Origin: Chaetorhynchus papuensis
Taxonomy: Eukaryota > Chordata > Aves > Passeriformes > Rhipiduridae
Assembly (NCBI GenBank): GCA_013396525.1
Contig: VWYX01000275.1
Coordinates: 435,613-499,612 of the forward strand
DNA length: 64,000 bases
Reading direction: 5' to 3'
The translations under genes were made by a program, and so were the position numbers. Positions 38,744 to 50,399 of this stretch are shown piece by piece. The notes below the pieces were generated by a model. It did no database searches, was not told the origin of the DNA, and was given only the letters and a program-made list of their open reading frames with translations. Position 1 is the first letter of the stretch, and every line of letters begins with the position of its first letter.

Positions 38744-41289
38744 GTGAGTCAGGGTAAGGCATTTGTTAAATAAATTTGCTGAAGTTGCCGATTTCTTCTG
38801 AAATGCTGACAGGAGCTGGCACTGGCTCCAGCCCCAGTGAATTGGGTGGGTGCTGCACAACCTCCTCCCTGCTGAGACTTGCAGCAGCGAGCTGTGGCCC
38901 CTAAAGAGGCCGAGAGACGGGATCTAGCAGGGAAGCTTAGGAAGCAGCATGTAGCTGAGACCTGAACCTGTTCCAGACAAAGTTGGCTTATTATCTGGAT
39001 CACTTGAGGAGCAGTGATCTACTGACTGGTTCATCCACTGTCTGCAGTTGTCCTCTCACAATTCAGAACTTGATGGATTTTCTTGTAGGGATTTTAGGTA
39101 AACTTTGAAGTATATATAGCTTTGATGCTATGATTATCATTTGGGTTACTTAGAGACAGCAGGAAGACCCAGTCTCCATCTTGTTACAGCAATATTTGCC
39201 ATTAAACAGCCCTGAAGTCCAGGGAGATGAGCAAAGACTTCTCTCGCTCTTGATACAAAGCTTCCATAATTCTACTTCCTCTGCAGGACTCAGATGCAGT
39301 GCTAACACCATGTCAGCTGCCTGTAATTACTGGTGAGGCAGCATATGACTGTCCTTCCATCACCCCAGAGCTCACCAGAGCTACAAAAATGAGGAAGAGA
39401 GGAAAATGTGACCATTTTATTGAGCACTGTATGTGTGTTCAGCCACGTGTTTGCCTGTCAGACTGGGTACACTGGGCAAAGCACTGGGAAGGACTTCCAA
39501 AAAGCCCATCCAGACCTCAAGGCCAAGTGAGCAAACAGCAGATAAGAGGTGGACTGTGAACAACCACCTTTTGCAGAACTTCAAAGTGATTCTGAACAGT
39601 TGTAGTCTAGTCACTGACTCATCCCCTCCTCCCCCTTTTCACTTTTCCTGCCACTCCATGAACAGCATGTGAAAGCACTGAAAGAAAATAAGAATCTTAA
39701 ACTCATAAACATACCTGCCTCCCATCTGGCACTCATCCCAGCAGCCTGGTGATCTCCTTAGTTGTCCAGCAGATAGTTGAAAAACAAGAGTCCTGTGAAG
39801 ATTAGCATGTCACCATATCCCTGCCAGATGGCGGTGAGTAAAACATGGGCAAATTGCGTTGGCTCTGCTTCCATCATGACAATCACAACAGAAACACTAC
39901 AGTGTTGCAACATCGCTATTTTTTAAGCTAAGAAAATGAAGGGACTATAAAGTAGGGCAATCATGGAATGCTAAACACTATTTAAACCTAATTGCAATGA
40001 AATAAGTAGACTCTGAAGGGTGCAAAGCACTGCTGAAGGTGTCCCACAGATTTTAGCCTCTCACTTGAGGAGTTTGGGGAAGTTGGCACCCAGGTATATT
40101 TGCCTCACCACCCACTGAAAAGCTCTTGCCAACTTAAATTCAATTTAAAATCCATATTTTACTGAATGACTATTCTTAATTTGATAAGCTTTTGAGTCTT
40201 CAGACCTCAGCAAAAAAGGAGTAGAACTGAACCGTAAAGCTTGACCACATGTTTTTAAGCCAGTTCACTGAGACACTCCCAATTTCAGGAGGATAAGTGA
40301 TTTGAGGTAATGGCGTAAAAAAGATAGAAACTCAGCATGCAGTCAGATTGCTGCTAGTGTTGTGCTGCAGTAAAGCAATGCCTCAGCTAGAAATTTGCAC
40401 CCCAAATGGCAAAGGACAATCTCTGCTCTTCTTACTTGTCACACAACACTCAGCTGAGCCAATGTAACAACCTCCTGTAGAAAGGGGCGGCCGTGCTCCT
40501 CCCTCTTTGGAGCCAATTGGTCCTATGCTGTTCCATGTACCACATATTTTAGACCCTTCTCTAGCTGTGACCAAGTAAATGAGTTGTTTGAATCAGTGTG
40601 CACACAGGCCTTGTGTTTCTGGAATAAAGAGCAAGACCCATCTCCTGAGACACCCCCTCCAAGCTGGTACAGAAAACCATTTTCCCTTCAGTGAGAAAAA
40701 GCTGGCTGACCATGTATGGGAGCATGATGTGATACTCGAGGAACAGAATTCTGGGATATTGCTGAGGATCTTGTCTGTGCAGATCAAAACATCACAGGAC
40801 AGAGCACTGCCTTTCTGTACCACACAGAGCTGCCCAGTGCCTGGTGCAGTGATGTGGTACTGATCCAGTAATGTGATTTAGTGTTTGAGGTAGCAAAAGT
40901 CTACCATAAGAGGGCCTGGACTGCTTTTTGACTTTTAGTGCTGGCAGTGGCCATTTGGGATGTTTGAAAAGCCATTCTTCCCTTCTCCCAGGCTCCTGGC
41001 CCCATCCTGAACAATGGGTTTTGACTGGTATCAGACAGAAGTCACAAAAGCATCAGAACTTGTAGAGTTATCCAAAGACATTTGAACCTCTGTAGACTTG
41101 CTGGTTAGTAGCTAATTTGTGACTGCAGGCTTTCAGCAGGCATTTGAGTTCCTCCTGAACCATCATGGGTATAAATGCTGTGGGGATGACTTTCTCAAAG
41201 GTGTCCTAGAAAACAAAATTTGAGATCAGCCTAAGATGAAGAATTTAGTGTGAAGAAGGTACTTACTCTAGTGTTTGGATGTGTTCTAG
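38744..41289. other. Non-coding tract
   Basis: No gene was recognised. A 38-nt minus segment near 40430-40468 has a strong acceptor and a CAA|GTAAGA donor with an open frame, but is too short to weigh. Confidence 0.4.
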
Positions 41290-41435
41290 GCAAAAGTGCC
41301 CATTACCCTGTGCTTATCTGAAGTTGTGAACAACTTCCTTCAGTCCAATTTCAAGGATAACAGCAAGTGTGTGGGCAGGCTAGAGCTGCATTTCCCACTC
41401 AGAGTAAATGCATTGCAGGCTGGGATGCTGGCAAG
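41290..41435 (+). other. Candidate coding exon C (plus strand), weak Tctex1-like resemblance
   Basis: The acceptor gtgttctag (41281-41289) sits at an in-frame stop, and a strong donor CAAG|GTATGT begins at 41436. The 146-nt interval is open for 48 codons plus two bases. Its codons look coding-like: 28 of 48 third positions are G or C in a region that is AT-rich. The peptide starts AKVPITLCLSEVVNNFLQ and ends NALQAGMLA with the next codon split. By eye the LSEVVNNFLQ, Cys and M-x-x-R/Y spacing resembles the first helix half of Tctex1-type dynein light chains (dynein cargo adaptors of cytoplasm and cilia). The matching second half of that domain was not found downstream, and the similarity rests on few residues. 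Treat the function as unassigned. A chance ORF with good splice signals remains the main alternative. Confidence 0.25.
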
Positions 41436-42771
41436 GTATGTGTCTCTGCTGTCTGGAGAATTAGCTTTGTTTTTTTGCTTTGGATTTATTTTAGATCAGG
41501 TAAAGGGGGAGAGATGGGTTTTTTAGCCCTTTGATGAGTCAAAAAGCAGTTTGGCAGCTTTTGGCTGAGGTGCTCAAATATTATCTTTTTCCATAATAAA
41601 GCTGACTGTTTTATTGCAAGACTGTTCTGCTCTTGGTTTAGGCTTTTGAGTGCCACGGGTTTCAGCAGCGCTGCAATGCCTAGCACAGCTCCTGCCCCAC
41701 CTTTTACAAGTTCATTTACTATGTACTTAATGATGCCAGGCAAAGATTTACAAATCCTTCTACAAGCTCCAGAGGAACTCAAATATAATTCGTTTAAGAA
41801 CTGATGTTTGGTTTTCAGCATTTATATGTATGTTTGCATTCAGCTTGCTTTGCTCTGAACCGCAGATTCGTTCCACGTTCCGTGCTGCTTGTGCTGCCAA
41901 GTGACCAAAGACAGAAAATCTTTAGCAATATATTTAAAATTTCTTGTATCAGTTTTGGTAACTTGTCTTCTTAAATTTGTGGTAAAAATTACCTGGCAAT
42001 GTCCTGCTTCATATGATAATGTTAGCATTAGTAGCTTGGCTTGAATCCAGATCCAATTCCGTAGCAGCAGTTCAGCTTATTGCTGTCTGAAGGGGATTTC
42101 CTCCAAACCAAAAGTTTTTACATCGTATCTTAATTTCTTACCTTTTTCTCCATCTCCCCTCTGCCTTTTAGTCTCTTTTCTTGCCCTGTAAGCCTTATCC
42201 CCTTCTCTCACCACTACTCCTAAGTACGCCTGTTCTCCTCAGGCTCTGACCTTGCACAGGCAATAAGCACAAAGCCGTGTTATTTGGAGTGAAGTAACAC
42301 CAGTAGTCAGGAAGGAACAATGTAGTTCAGGCCAGACAAAATAAATCTTGCATTTCCTGTCAAGAAACTGGGCCAAAAGCAATGATGAGAGACAGAGGGG
42401 GCAAACCACGCGGCGCAAAACTAGAGACATATGGGTTAGAAACAACCGCAAGCCCTCACATAAAAACAGAAAACAAAAAGCCAAGGCATTGGATGAAAGA
42501 GAAGTAGCACCAGCTCGTCGGCAATAAAAACCTCATGACGTGGGGTCTAGCCAGCTTTCAAACCCAGGCCATGTGCCGCACAAGAGGGGCCTGAATTTCC
42601 TGCTACTGTACAAGATATTAATTGTCCCTTGATCAATTAATTTAATTGATACCTTGTGTTGTAAATTAGGGAGAGTTGATCTGTTTCTGGCTTGCTTCTT
42701 CACTAAGCTCTCTTCCAGGCCAGAGAAGACCCGCTGATTAGAAGTTGTTGCTACTTTTTTTTGTGTTTTAG

Positions 42772-42997
42772 TAACTCTCTTGCTGGTTTGCATAGCCGTG
42801 AAAATCTCAAAATCATGTACTGCGACACCCTTATCCCAACAGTCAGACATTCACCCAGAACTGCTGCTGAGGGGACTATTAATGAGTACATGGGTAAAGG
42901 GTTCATGATTGGTCCTCAGACAAGTGAGAGTTTTGAACATGTGTTTATTTACAGAAAAAGGCCTATAGTACACAGCCAAACTACAGTTAGGATTTGA
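42772..42997 (+). other. Candidate terminal coding exon H (plus strand), unconfirmed
   Basis: A strong acceptor (ctacttttttttgtgttttag) ends at 42771. After one base, the frame is open for 74 codons to a TGA at 42995-42997. The peptide begins NSLAGLHSRENLKIMY and ends PIVHSQTTVRI. The entry phase matches the exit phase of candidate C 1.3 kb upstream. An AATAAA lies about 0.8 kb downstream at about 43826, followed by GT-rich DNA, which could serve as a polyadenylation signal. The peptide is not recognised, and it does not look like the C-terminal half of a Tctex1 domain, which counts against that assignment for C. Confidence 0.15.
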
Positions 42998-44314
42998 AAA
43001 GCATTTATTTTCTTTCTGGATATTGATATGTGTGTGTATGTGTGGAGAATGGTTTCATCTGAGGATCATCCCAACAAGGCAGAAAGCGAGGGTGGCTCGC
43101 AGGGCTCTTTGGGACGGTTCCTAGAGGGGCTGGTGTTGGATCCTGATCTGTTTTGAAGACTGAACCAAAAGCAACGCACCAGGTGGTATGAGACTGTTCA
43201 AACAGACACAGCACTTTCTTCTTCAAAGTACTGTGCAAAGATTACCTAATTAGATTGTTTTTCCTCCTTCATAGGAAGGGTTTGTAAAATAGTGGTCGGG
43301 GAACAACTGGGGATATGATTTATTTAAGTGCTGAAATGCTTTGTATAAAGTTCCTCACAGGAGGCCATTAGGAAGATGCAGTTACTTTAGAATGTGCAAA
43401 AAAAAGTCCTTTGAGATGAAGAGGCAGGAAGAAAAGAGCAACCAGTTTTATTATGGACAAAGATAATATTTGAGCACCTCAGCTTTAAGTGCTGAGAGTT
43501 CAAAATGGGTCTTGAAAACATAGTGAGGAGGCAACGCTTTGTATCATGAAACATGTTTGGATGAATTCAGTACTGAGGGGGGAGATTTGTGAGGCATTCC
43601 ATAAGAATTTGTCCATTTTTAGGAGATAGGTCAAATAGGTGGAGAGGAGACTGGAAGGATGGTTAGATATTATCCTGAGGAGAGCATATTGTGCTCCTGT
43701 CACCTGATTAAAAACGAAAAAAAAAAAAATAATAATTTACCCCCAGAAGGCAGCATGAGAAGATGCAAAAGTGCAAAAGGAAGGAAAAGGAAGGGGCTGT
43801 TTGGAGCAGGAGTAACTTTGGCTAGAAATAAAGACAAGCAGTGCACAAGTGAGTAGTGGGTGAGTCCCTGTGCTCCCTGTGGAGGTGCTGAGTGTGTCCC
43901 TTGGAGCACAGCGTGCTCCCTGCGGTGTGGATGGAGCTGTCCCCTCACCTGGGCAGCCCAGGAAGGGTGAAGGCAGCAGGGCTTGTGCTCAGTACAGTCC
44001 TACCACAGCCTGTCCTGGGGGCTGGCCTGTGCAGGCCCAGGGTTTGATCCTGGCTGAAATGAACATCCTCACAGAAAGCTTAACTGATCTGACACAACTC
44101 CAGCCACAGAGCTGTCTAGCAGGCTATCAAATAGCAATATACTCAACCAGTGTTAGAACAACATATCTTCAAAACGAACTGAGCACACCCTGCAGGCATT
44201 GGTGTTTCTAGGTATTTCTGAAACTCTCCTCTCTCTCTTAACCCTTTCAGGTGCTGTACATTCAGCACAGATGGAGAACTTGCACACAGGCAGCCCTCTG
44301 CCTGGCTCAGTGTC
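42998..44314. other. Non-coding tract
   Basis: No further gene was recognised. The region 43850-44050 is more GC-rich than its flanks. An A13 run lies at about 43719-43731. Confidence 0.45.
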
Positions 44315-44907
44315 ATAACTGTATCAAAAACTGAATGGTCAGCAGGTCCAGGGAAGTGATTGTGCCTTTGTACGTGGCAGTGGTGAGGCCACACCTTGAG
44401 TCCTGTGTCCAGTTCTTGGCCCCTCACTACAAGAAAGACATTGAGGTGCTGGTGAAAGCCCAGAGAAGGGCAACAGAGCTGGGGAAGGGTCTGGAGCACA
44501 AGTCTGATGAGGAGCAGCTGAGGGAGCTGGGGGTGTTTAACCTGGAGAAAAGGAGGCTCAGGGGAGACCTCACTCTCCACAACTCACTGATACAAGGGTG
44601 CAGCCAGGTGGGGGTCACGCTCTGCTCCCAGGAAACGAGGGACAGGACAAGAGGAAACAGCCTCAAGCTGTGTCAGGGGAGGTTCAGGTTGGACATCAAG
44701 ATAAACTTCTTCACAAAAGGGTTGTTAAGCTTTGAAACAGGCTGCCCAGGGAGGTGATGGAGTCTCCATCCCTGGAGGTGTTCAAGAACTGACTGGATGG
44801 GGCATTCAGGGCTCTGGTCTGATTGACAAGATGATCATCAGTCAAAAGTTGGAGTAGATGACCTCAGAGGTCTTTTCCAGTCTAAATGGTTCTGTGACTC
44901 TAATTCC
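44315..44907 (+). mobile_element. CR1 LINE 3' fragment, best preserved in the window
   Basis: About 590 bp match the end of CR1 ORF2 and its 3' UTR. The order is CAGCAGGTCCAGGGAAGTGA, the CACTACAAGAAAGACATTGA block, GAGGAGCAGCTGAGGGAGCT, GGAGAAAAGGAGGCTCAGGG, CAGGCTGCCCAGGGAGGTG, CATCCCTGGAGGTGTTCAAG, and the tail near GTCTTTTCCAGTC ending in GGTTCTGTGACTCT. The plus ORF at 44335-44757 (140 aa) contains the CR1 C-terminal peptides PHLESCVQFLAPHYKKDIE and RRATELGKGLE, so it is a retrotransposon remnant and not a host gene. The minus 145-aa ORF here is its shadow. The copy is 5'-truncated. Confidence 0.95.
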
Positions 44908-46154
44908 ATTGTGTGGGTAGGATTTTCTTTTCAGCTTTAAAAGGACTTTGCCTGCTCATTTCCCACTGCTGTGTTATAAGCTGGGAGAGGAAAAGGAAGG
45001 GAGGCAACACTTTAATGTTGGAGTGATATGTGAATTCCAGGCCAGGTATCTGTACTTCTGTACGTTCTCTGCTGCTTATGAAGTATAACATAAAAATTCT
45101 TCAGTAGTGATAACTGAAGGCTGGAAAAAAAAGGATATAAAAATTACCATATAATTGGAATAAAATAAATAAGGAACCTTTTGACAGGGTCTTTATGGCT
45201 TATAAAGCTATAAATAATCCAAATTTCCAGGGAAAGCTATAGCTAGGTCAGAGAAACATCCACCTAGAATAATATCTTTGATTCTTAGAGCTTGAGGGCG
45301 TCTAGGTCTGCATGTTGGCTCATTTTTAGCAAAAGCCTGAATTTAGCTCAGACCCCACTCATTTGGGATTGAGTTAGCTTGTAGTGACTAGCATGTGTGC
45401 TACTGTAAGTTTTGAGGATGAATATCACACCATGAAGCCTCATCTAAATTAGGTACCTAAATTAAGAGCTAAAGCCATCTGCGTAATCAATAGAGAAAGG
45501 TAGGCTCATCCAAGGGGGCTTCAGAGCAGCCACACTAGGAACTTCCCTTGACTCCATGAGCAGTTAGATCCCTGAAGTTAGGTGATGTGAATACCCACTG
45601 GTGTGCCTGGTGAGGGAGTCCTGTCTTTTGAGTTAAGTTTTCAGAGGACCAAAACAGCATGAGCAATAGGCTTGCACTGGAACCAGGAATTGAAGAATCT
45701 GAAGCACAAGATTTCCTGTTATTTAACAAGTAACATCTTGGATAGTGTAATTGAATTTCAGAGTTCTCTCTAGCAGAGTTCAATGTGTATTCCTGATCAA
45801 ATTCAGGATTAAATTCTCACTTTGAATGTGCACATCTGTTAATATTTTAACTCATCATATATCAGAATTCTCCAGATTTCCTGGCAAGTCATGCTTAGGA
45901 TGAAGTCTTTCCAACTGTTTGTATTCAAGGATGTGTTTATATATATATGGGTTTAGCAAACACACATGCTCTAGACAGTGTGTAGGTGAGAATGTTGTTA
46001 CAAGGCAGGATTATTCCAAATTATTTATTGCAAGAGACAGTAGAAGTCTGATGCCTTTAGAGTGCTTCTGTTAATTTTAAATGATCCTGTTGGACCAAAA
46101 AAATTTAATCTTTTCTCTGCCTTGGGCTTGCTTTAAGATTCACTGTTGAAAAAA
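44908..46154. other. Non-coding tract
   Basis: No gene or recognisable repeat was found. Confidence 0.45.
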
Positions 46155-46232
46155 ATTCCAAATTTTAGCAATAGAATTTTGTCCTGTCGTGAAATTCCAG
46201 ATTTCAGCAGTAGAATTTTGTCATGCCATGAG
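46155..46232. repeat. 39-bp tandem duplication (two copies)
   Basis: Copies at 46155-46193 and 46194-46232 both begin ATTCCA and share TAGAATTTTGTC. They differ at 7 of 39 positions, and 6 of those are transitions. This is a moderately old local duplication. Confidence 0.9.
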
Positions 46233-49200
46233 GCTCTGTCCAAACCCGGTGATGCCACAAGCCTATGAAAGTCTCTGTTTCACTTTCATGGTCATTTTCT
46301 ACGCAGTGAGTCACAGTGTCACAGCAGCAGCAAACAGGGGTGTCAGAGGAGCTGAGTTCCTCTGGGACCAAACCACCTCCACTCCTACAACACGTGTTGA
46401 ACTAGACATCCATGGACCTGCCAGAGCAGCTGGAGCAGGATGGTGAGCACCTCCTCTCCCAGTCTCCTCCCTGTGCATCCAATTTCCCTTTCCTACCTCC
46501 CTACACTGGCGTCAGCTGGAGTTTCCCCAGAAATGTAGCTGGGAAATGGGAAAAATTGGTGAGGTGTCCAGCTGGCTGGAGACCAGACTGGACCTTATTT
46601 TTTGCAGACTCCAGTCAAAGAGTAGATTTTTGTGCAGAGGCTAAACCTTGCCAGGGAGGTGTGTTTTGGAAAGGTTCCGCAGTTGTATGTAATATATTTA
46701 GTATTTATCTTTTTTTTCACTCCCTTTAGAAAAGGAGGAAAGTTCATGCAAATTGCAAACATTGATAATTAAGGCCAAATTCAGGTTGTCCCACCAATCA
46801 CACTTCTGCCCTCTTGTGTGAATGCCTTGTGGTACACTTCTGAACTGCAAAAACCTGGGCTGGTTTTCCTTCTTTGGTGCAGACAATGGACATGCAACAG
46901 GACCAAATTAATGGGCAAGTCGAAAACCGGTATTTCCTAACCTTGAAATGCTTGATTTTAACCTTTTTCTCCCAATGTTTTCTGAATGTTTTTCCCCAGT
47001 GTTTCTGTTGTCACTGATTTCAGAATAAACAATTAACTAGATCTGAAAAGAGGTATTTCTGTGCCATGCAGCTTCTCCAAAGTTACTGGTTTCATCAGGG
47101 ATGAATTTGGCCCATTGCATCTAATGAATTGTATATTCTAAAATCAATATTAATAATGCCAGGTGCTCTTTTTAAATAGACTGTAGGCATTCATATAGTC
47201 TGTGTAAAGTTCATATGAAATGATACTTGCCTATTCTTTATTCATCCTTTTGTTTAATAAATAATCCTTCAGCCTATCAGTGATTGGATTCTGGGGTTCT
47301 GTTGGACATCTGTATTTATCATTTAGGAAGCCATCAACAGTGAATCTTTCCTTCCTCAAATTTTTGTCATAAGGCCCAGGGTTTTCAGGATCAGTGACTA
47401 CTTCTCATTGAGTTTGGGGTCTGCTTTTTGTGAGGTTTTTAATATATTTGTCACTTATTCTATTGGTGAGTTTGCAGCTTATCAATTGAGGAAAATGTGC
47501 AGCATGGTTAAGGCACAGGGAAGGAAAATCAACCATGCACTTGCTGAAACTCTGCATTTTCTGCAAGGCAACATTTCATCTGGGGGATATGAGTGAGTCA
47601 CAGAGGATGGAGGAACTCATAATTCCCATAGCACAGCACTATTTGCTAGGATTTTCTGACTTTTGTATTTATCATTAGAGGCATCATAACACAATGTGAA
47701 ACAAAAAAAATCTAGCCTTCATAGTGTGCTTTCCTGTTTGTAAATGGGTCTGGATATCCTGTGCTAAAATGTCAGGTTAGATCCTTTGTAAACTCTGAAG
47801 CCTGCTCTCAGAATAGAACACTTCTGGAGTGTATTAAATTGGTGTTAATTGAGAAACACATATGCCAATGACATTTTAAGCTACGCTAAATAAAACCAAA
47901 CCTTTAGCAGGTCCCTATCACAGAGAGATCCTGAGATTTCACTGAACCTGCTGCTGCCGTCATCTTTTTTCCATCTATGCATATGTTGCTTGCAATGATA
48001 TATGGTAACTCCTGATGCAAATACCACTCATGCTGTTACAGCTTAAAAGGCCCAGAAATAGAATGCAAACACAATGTCTGTTTTTTTCTTCTCCATGTTA
48101 TAAAAACCTATGACCAACAGCCTAAAGTTTGATTCCTTTTCCCTGCAGTTTTCACGCCAGCTGACTTCAAAACGTACGTTTCACGCAGCAAGTCATAAAA
48201 AATTCATCATTTCTTTCTTTTTTAAAGGGGACCGATTCTGCAAGTGTCTCAGGGTTCTCTGGCTCCTGCCACAGGTCAACACTTCAGGAGGGGTTCCGTC
48301 CTCAGGTGACCCAGTGCCCAGTGCATGCACTGACTCCGTTCCCAACGTGGCTGGTCCCTGTATCAGGCCAGAACGTGTGCTTTATCTTAAGATAAACAAA
48401 GTCATTTGAAAAACACAAAGCAAAATTGGGGTTGAAGTCCCAATTGTGTCAATATGCACATGGGATGTGGCAATATTTTGTTGCACATTTAGTTTATTAC
48501 AGAGAAGAAAGGGCAGCCTGGGAGTTTCCTAGGGCTGGATGTCGGCAGCACTGGACATTCAGCAGTGAAATCCTGCTCCAGTGCAACCACACAAACCCTG
48601 CCTGGCTTTGCAGGACTCCTCTTGTTAGAACAGCTGTGTTCTGCTGCAAGTTAGGGCAAGAGGTCATGGCCCATTTATGAAGTCTGGTACCATTGAGCTG
48701 GCCCGATACAGCCGCAAGTGAAACGCTCACTGCTCTTTCAGGCAGGTCTTGTGACTTATTGGGAGGCAGCCAATGGGGAAAGATACCTCCCTGTTCCTCT
48801 CCACTCAGAAGTCAGGCAGCTAAAAGTAACAACACCTCAGTTCATTATGCACGATGCCAATCTTCTTTCCAACTTATGCTTACTCCTGGTGTTTCAGAAA
48901 AGGCCTTGGGTTGTGGAAGGTCTGATAGAACTGCATCAGTGGGAATGTGTCATCATGTGGGACATGGGCAACCTGTAGCTTTGATCCAGGTCTCAGTAAG
49001 CTGGGTGTTGGCCTGTGGTGTCTGTCCGGAAAAAGGATTGGGGTTTATCATTTACCATTATCTAATAAAAAGAAATTAATAAAGCGACTTAGTTTTTGAA
49101 GTGCTATCTCCCTTTAAAGCCTCCTCTTGTGTGAGAAGTACTAGACTGTGTTTGCTAGTTCCCAATTCAGGACATGTATTTTTCAGGTCAGCTCTGTTTT

Positions 49201-49951
49201 CCAGTTATTTTTTGTTGTGTCCAGTACAGTGCATGTTTTCAAATTAATATGTGCCTTCAGCACCCTACAAAGATGGCAGCATCTTTGTTTGCATTTTGCA
49301 GATGAGAAATTGCAAAACCATTTCATTAACCCTGGGCTGGGGACACCTCAGTGACAGAACTGTAGGTACAGTACTCGGGCTGTGCAGATTTTAACATAAA
49401 ATATTATGTCCTGTCTGTCTGCATGTTCATCTACCTCATGGACCTACATGCATGCTGGAATAGCTTGGGGAAGGTCAGAGGGAGTTCAGGATCTCAGAAA
49501 AAAGGGTCAATTTTTGTGTGAGTGCATGTGTTGCTCCAGCTCACTGATGAGGCGTCTTGGCAGGACATCCCAACTCACAGACAGCCGTGTCCATTCAGAG
49601 GACACAAGCGCCCTTCTTGTGAAACACGGTCAAGAGTTATTTGCCAGAGGTGACTTTTTTATGGCTTTCTTGATGATAATGTTGCCTCACAAATAATTCT
49701 GCTGGAAACCTGCAGATATCTCCAGAGATTCTGCTGTATTTGCCGCAGATAAGCGTGGTATGCACAGTGGGGCCAGAGATTTGGGACATCTGTACATTGG
49801 CACACATTGTAAAAGAGGGAAGCAGAGTGTGTGCAATGGAGCTGAGGGGGCTTGGGTGTCTTGGGATGGGAGTATGTGTTTGGTGAGGCTGCCCAAACAG
49901 CTTGGAGGTGTTTCACTCTGTGACTTTTTTGTGCCGAATACTCTTTTCCAG
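46233..49951. other. Non-coding tract
   Basis: No gene was recognised. The overlapping plus ORFs at 48693-49079 (128 and 86 aa) show no recognisable domain and no supporting splice structure. Confidence 0.4.
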
Positions 49952-49971
49952 TTTCAAGAAAGCTTTTGTAG
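49952..49971 (+). other. Candidate 20-nt micro-exon, unconfirmed
   Basis: A strong acceptor (gaatactcttttccag) and a GTAG|GTGAGT donor are only 20 nt apart. This could be a micro-exon or a decoy pair. Confidence 0.1.
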
Positions 49972-50162
49972 GTGAGTTGGAGATTAATCCCCCCCCCACA
50001 GATGTTGCTGGCGTCTTGTGCTTTGGAGCCATCAGTGGGAAGGGATCAGCTGGGTTTCCAGCAGCAGCCATGGCTCACAGAGTGACTGTTGGGCAGGAGG
50101 AAGCTCCCAGCAGGGTTATGGACTAGACAGTCTCTACCAAGAAGGTCAGAGGGTGAGCTTAC

Positions 50163-50197
50163 TGTTTACAGAATCAGTAAATAGGTAATTATTCAGC
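50163..50197 (-). other. Candidate 35-nt micro-exon (minus strand), unconfirmed
   Basis: On minus, the acceptor ttttgcctgtccccag precedes 35 nt and the donor ACA|GTAAGC. One frame is open, reading LNNYLFTDSVN. It lies 190 bp from an opposite-strand micro-exon candidate, which suggests both are chance pairs. Confidence 0.08.
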
Positions 50198-50399
50198 CTG
50201 GGGACAGGCAAAATGCCACACGGGATGTAAATCCTTGCCAATCCAGCATTATCTGGTGAGGAATGGATTGGAGATCCAAGGATCCTTGCAGTAGCAAAAG
50301 GGAGCTCTCTGCACTTTAAAACCTTTTAGGGTCATTGTATGATGCCATGGAGCCATTAAGGAGTCCTCACGTGCCAGAAGCAGTTTAACAGGGCCAGTG

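Noticed and set aside
44143..44757. The two long ORFs (145 aa minus, 140 aa plus)
   Set aside because: Both lie inside a CR1 LINE fragment. The plus ORF is the decayed CR1 ORF2 C-terminus and the minus ORF is its shadow.
48693..49079. 128-aa plus ORF with overlapping 86-aa ORF
   Set aside because: No domain was recognised, and overlapping frames of similar length point to chance openness in a slightly GC-richer patch.
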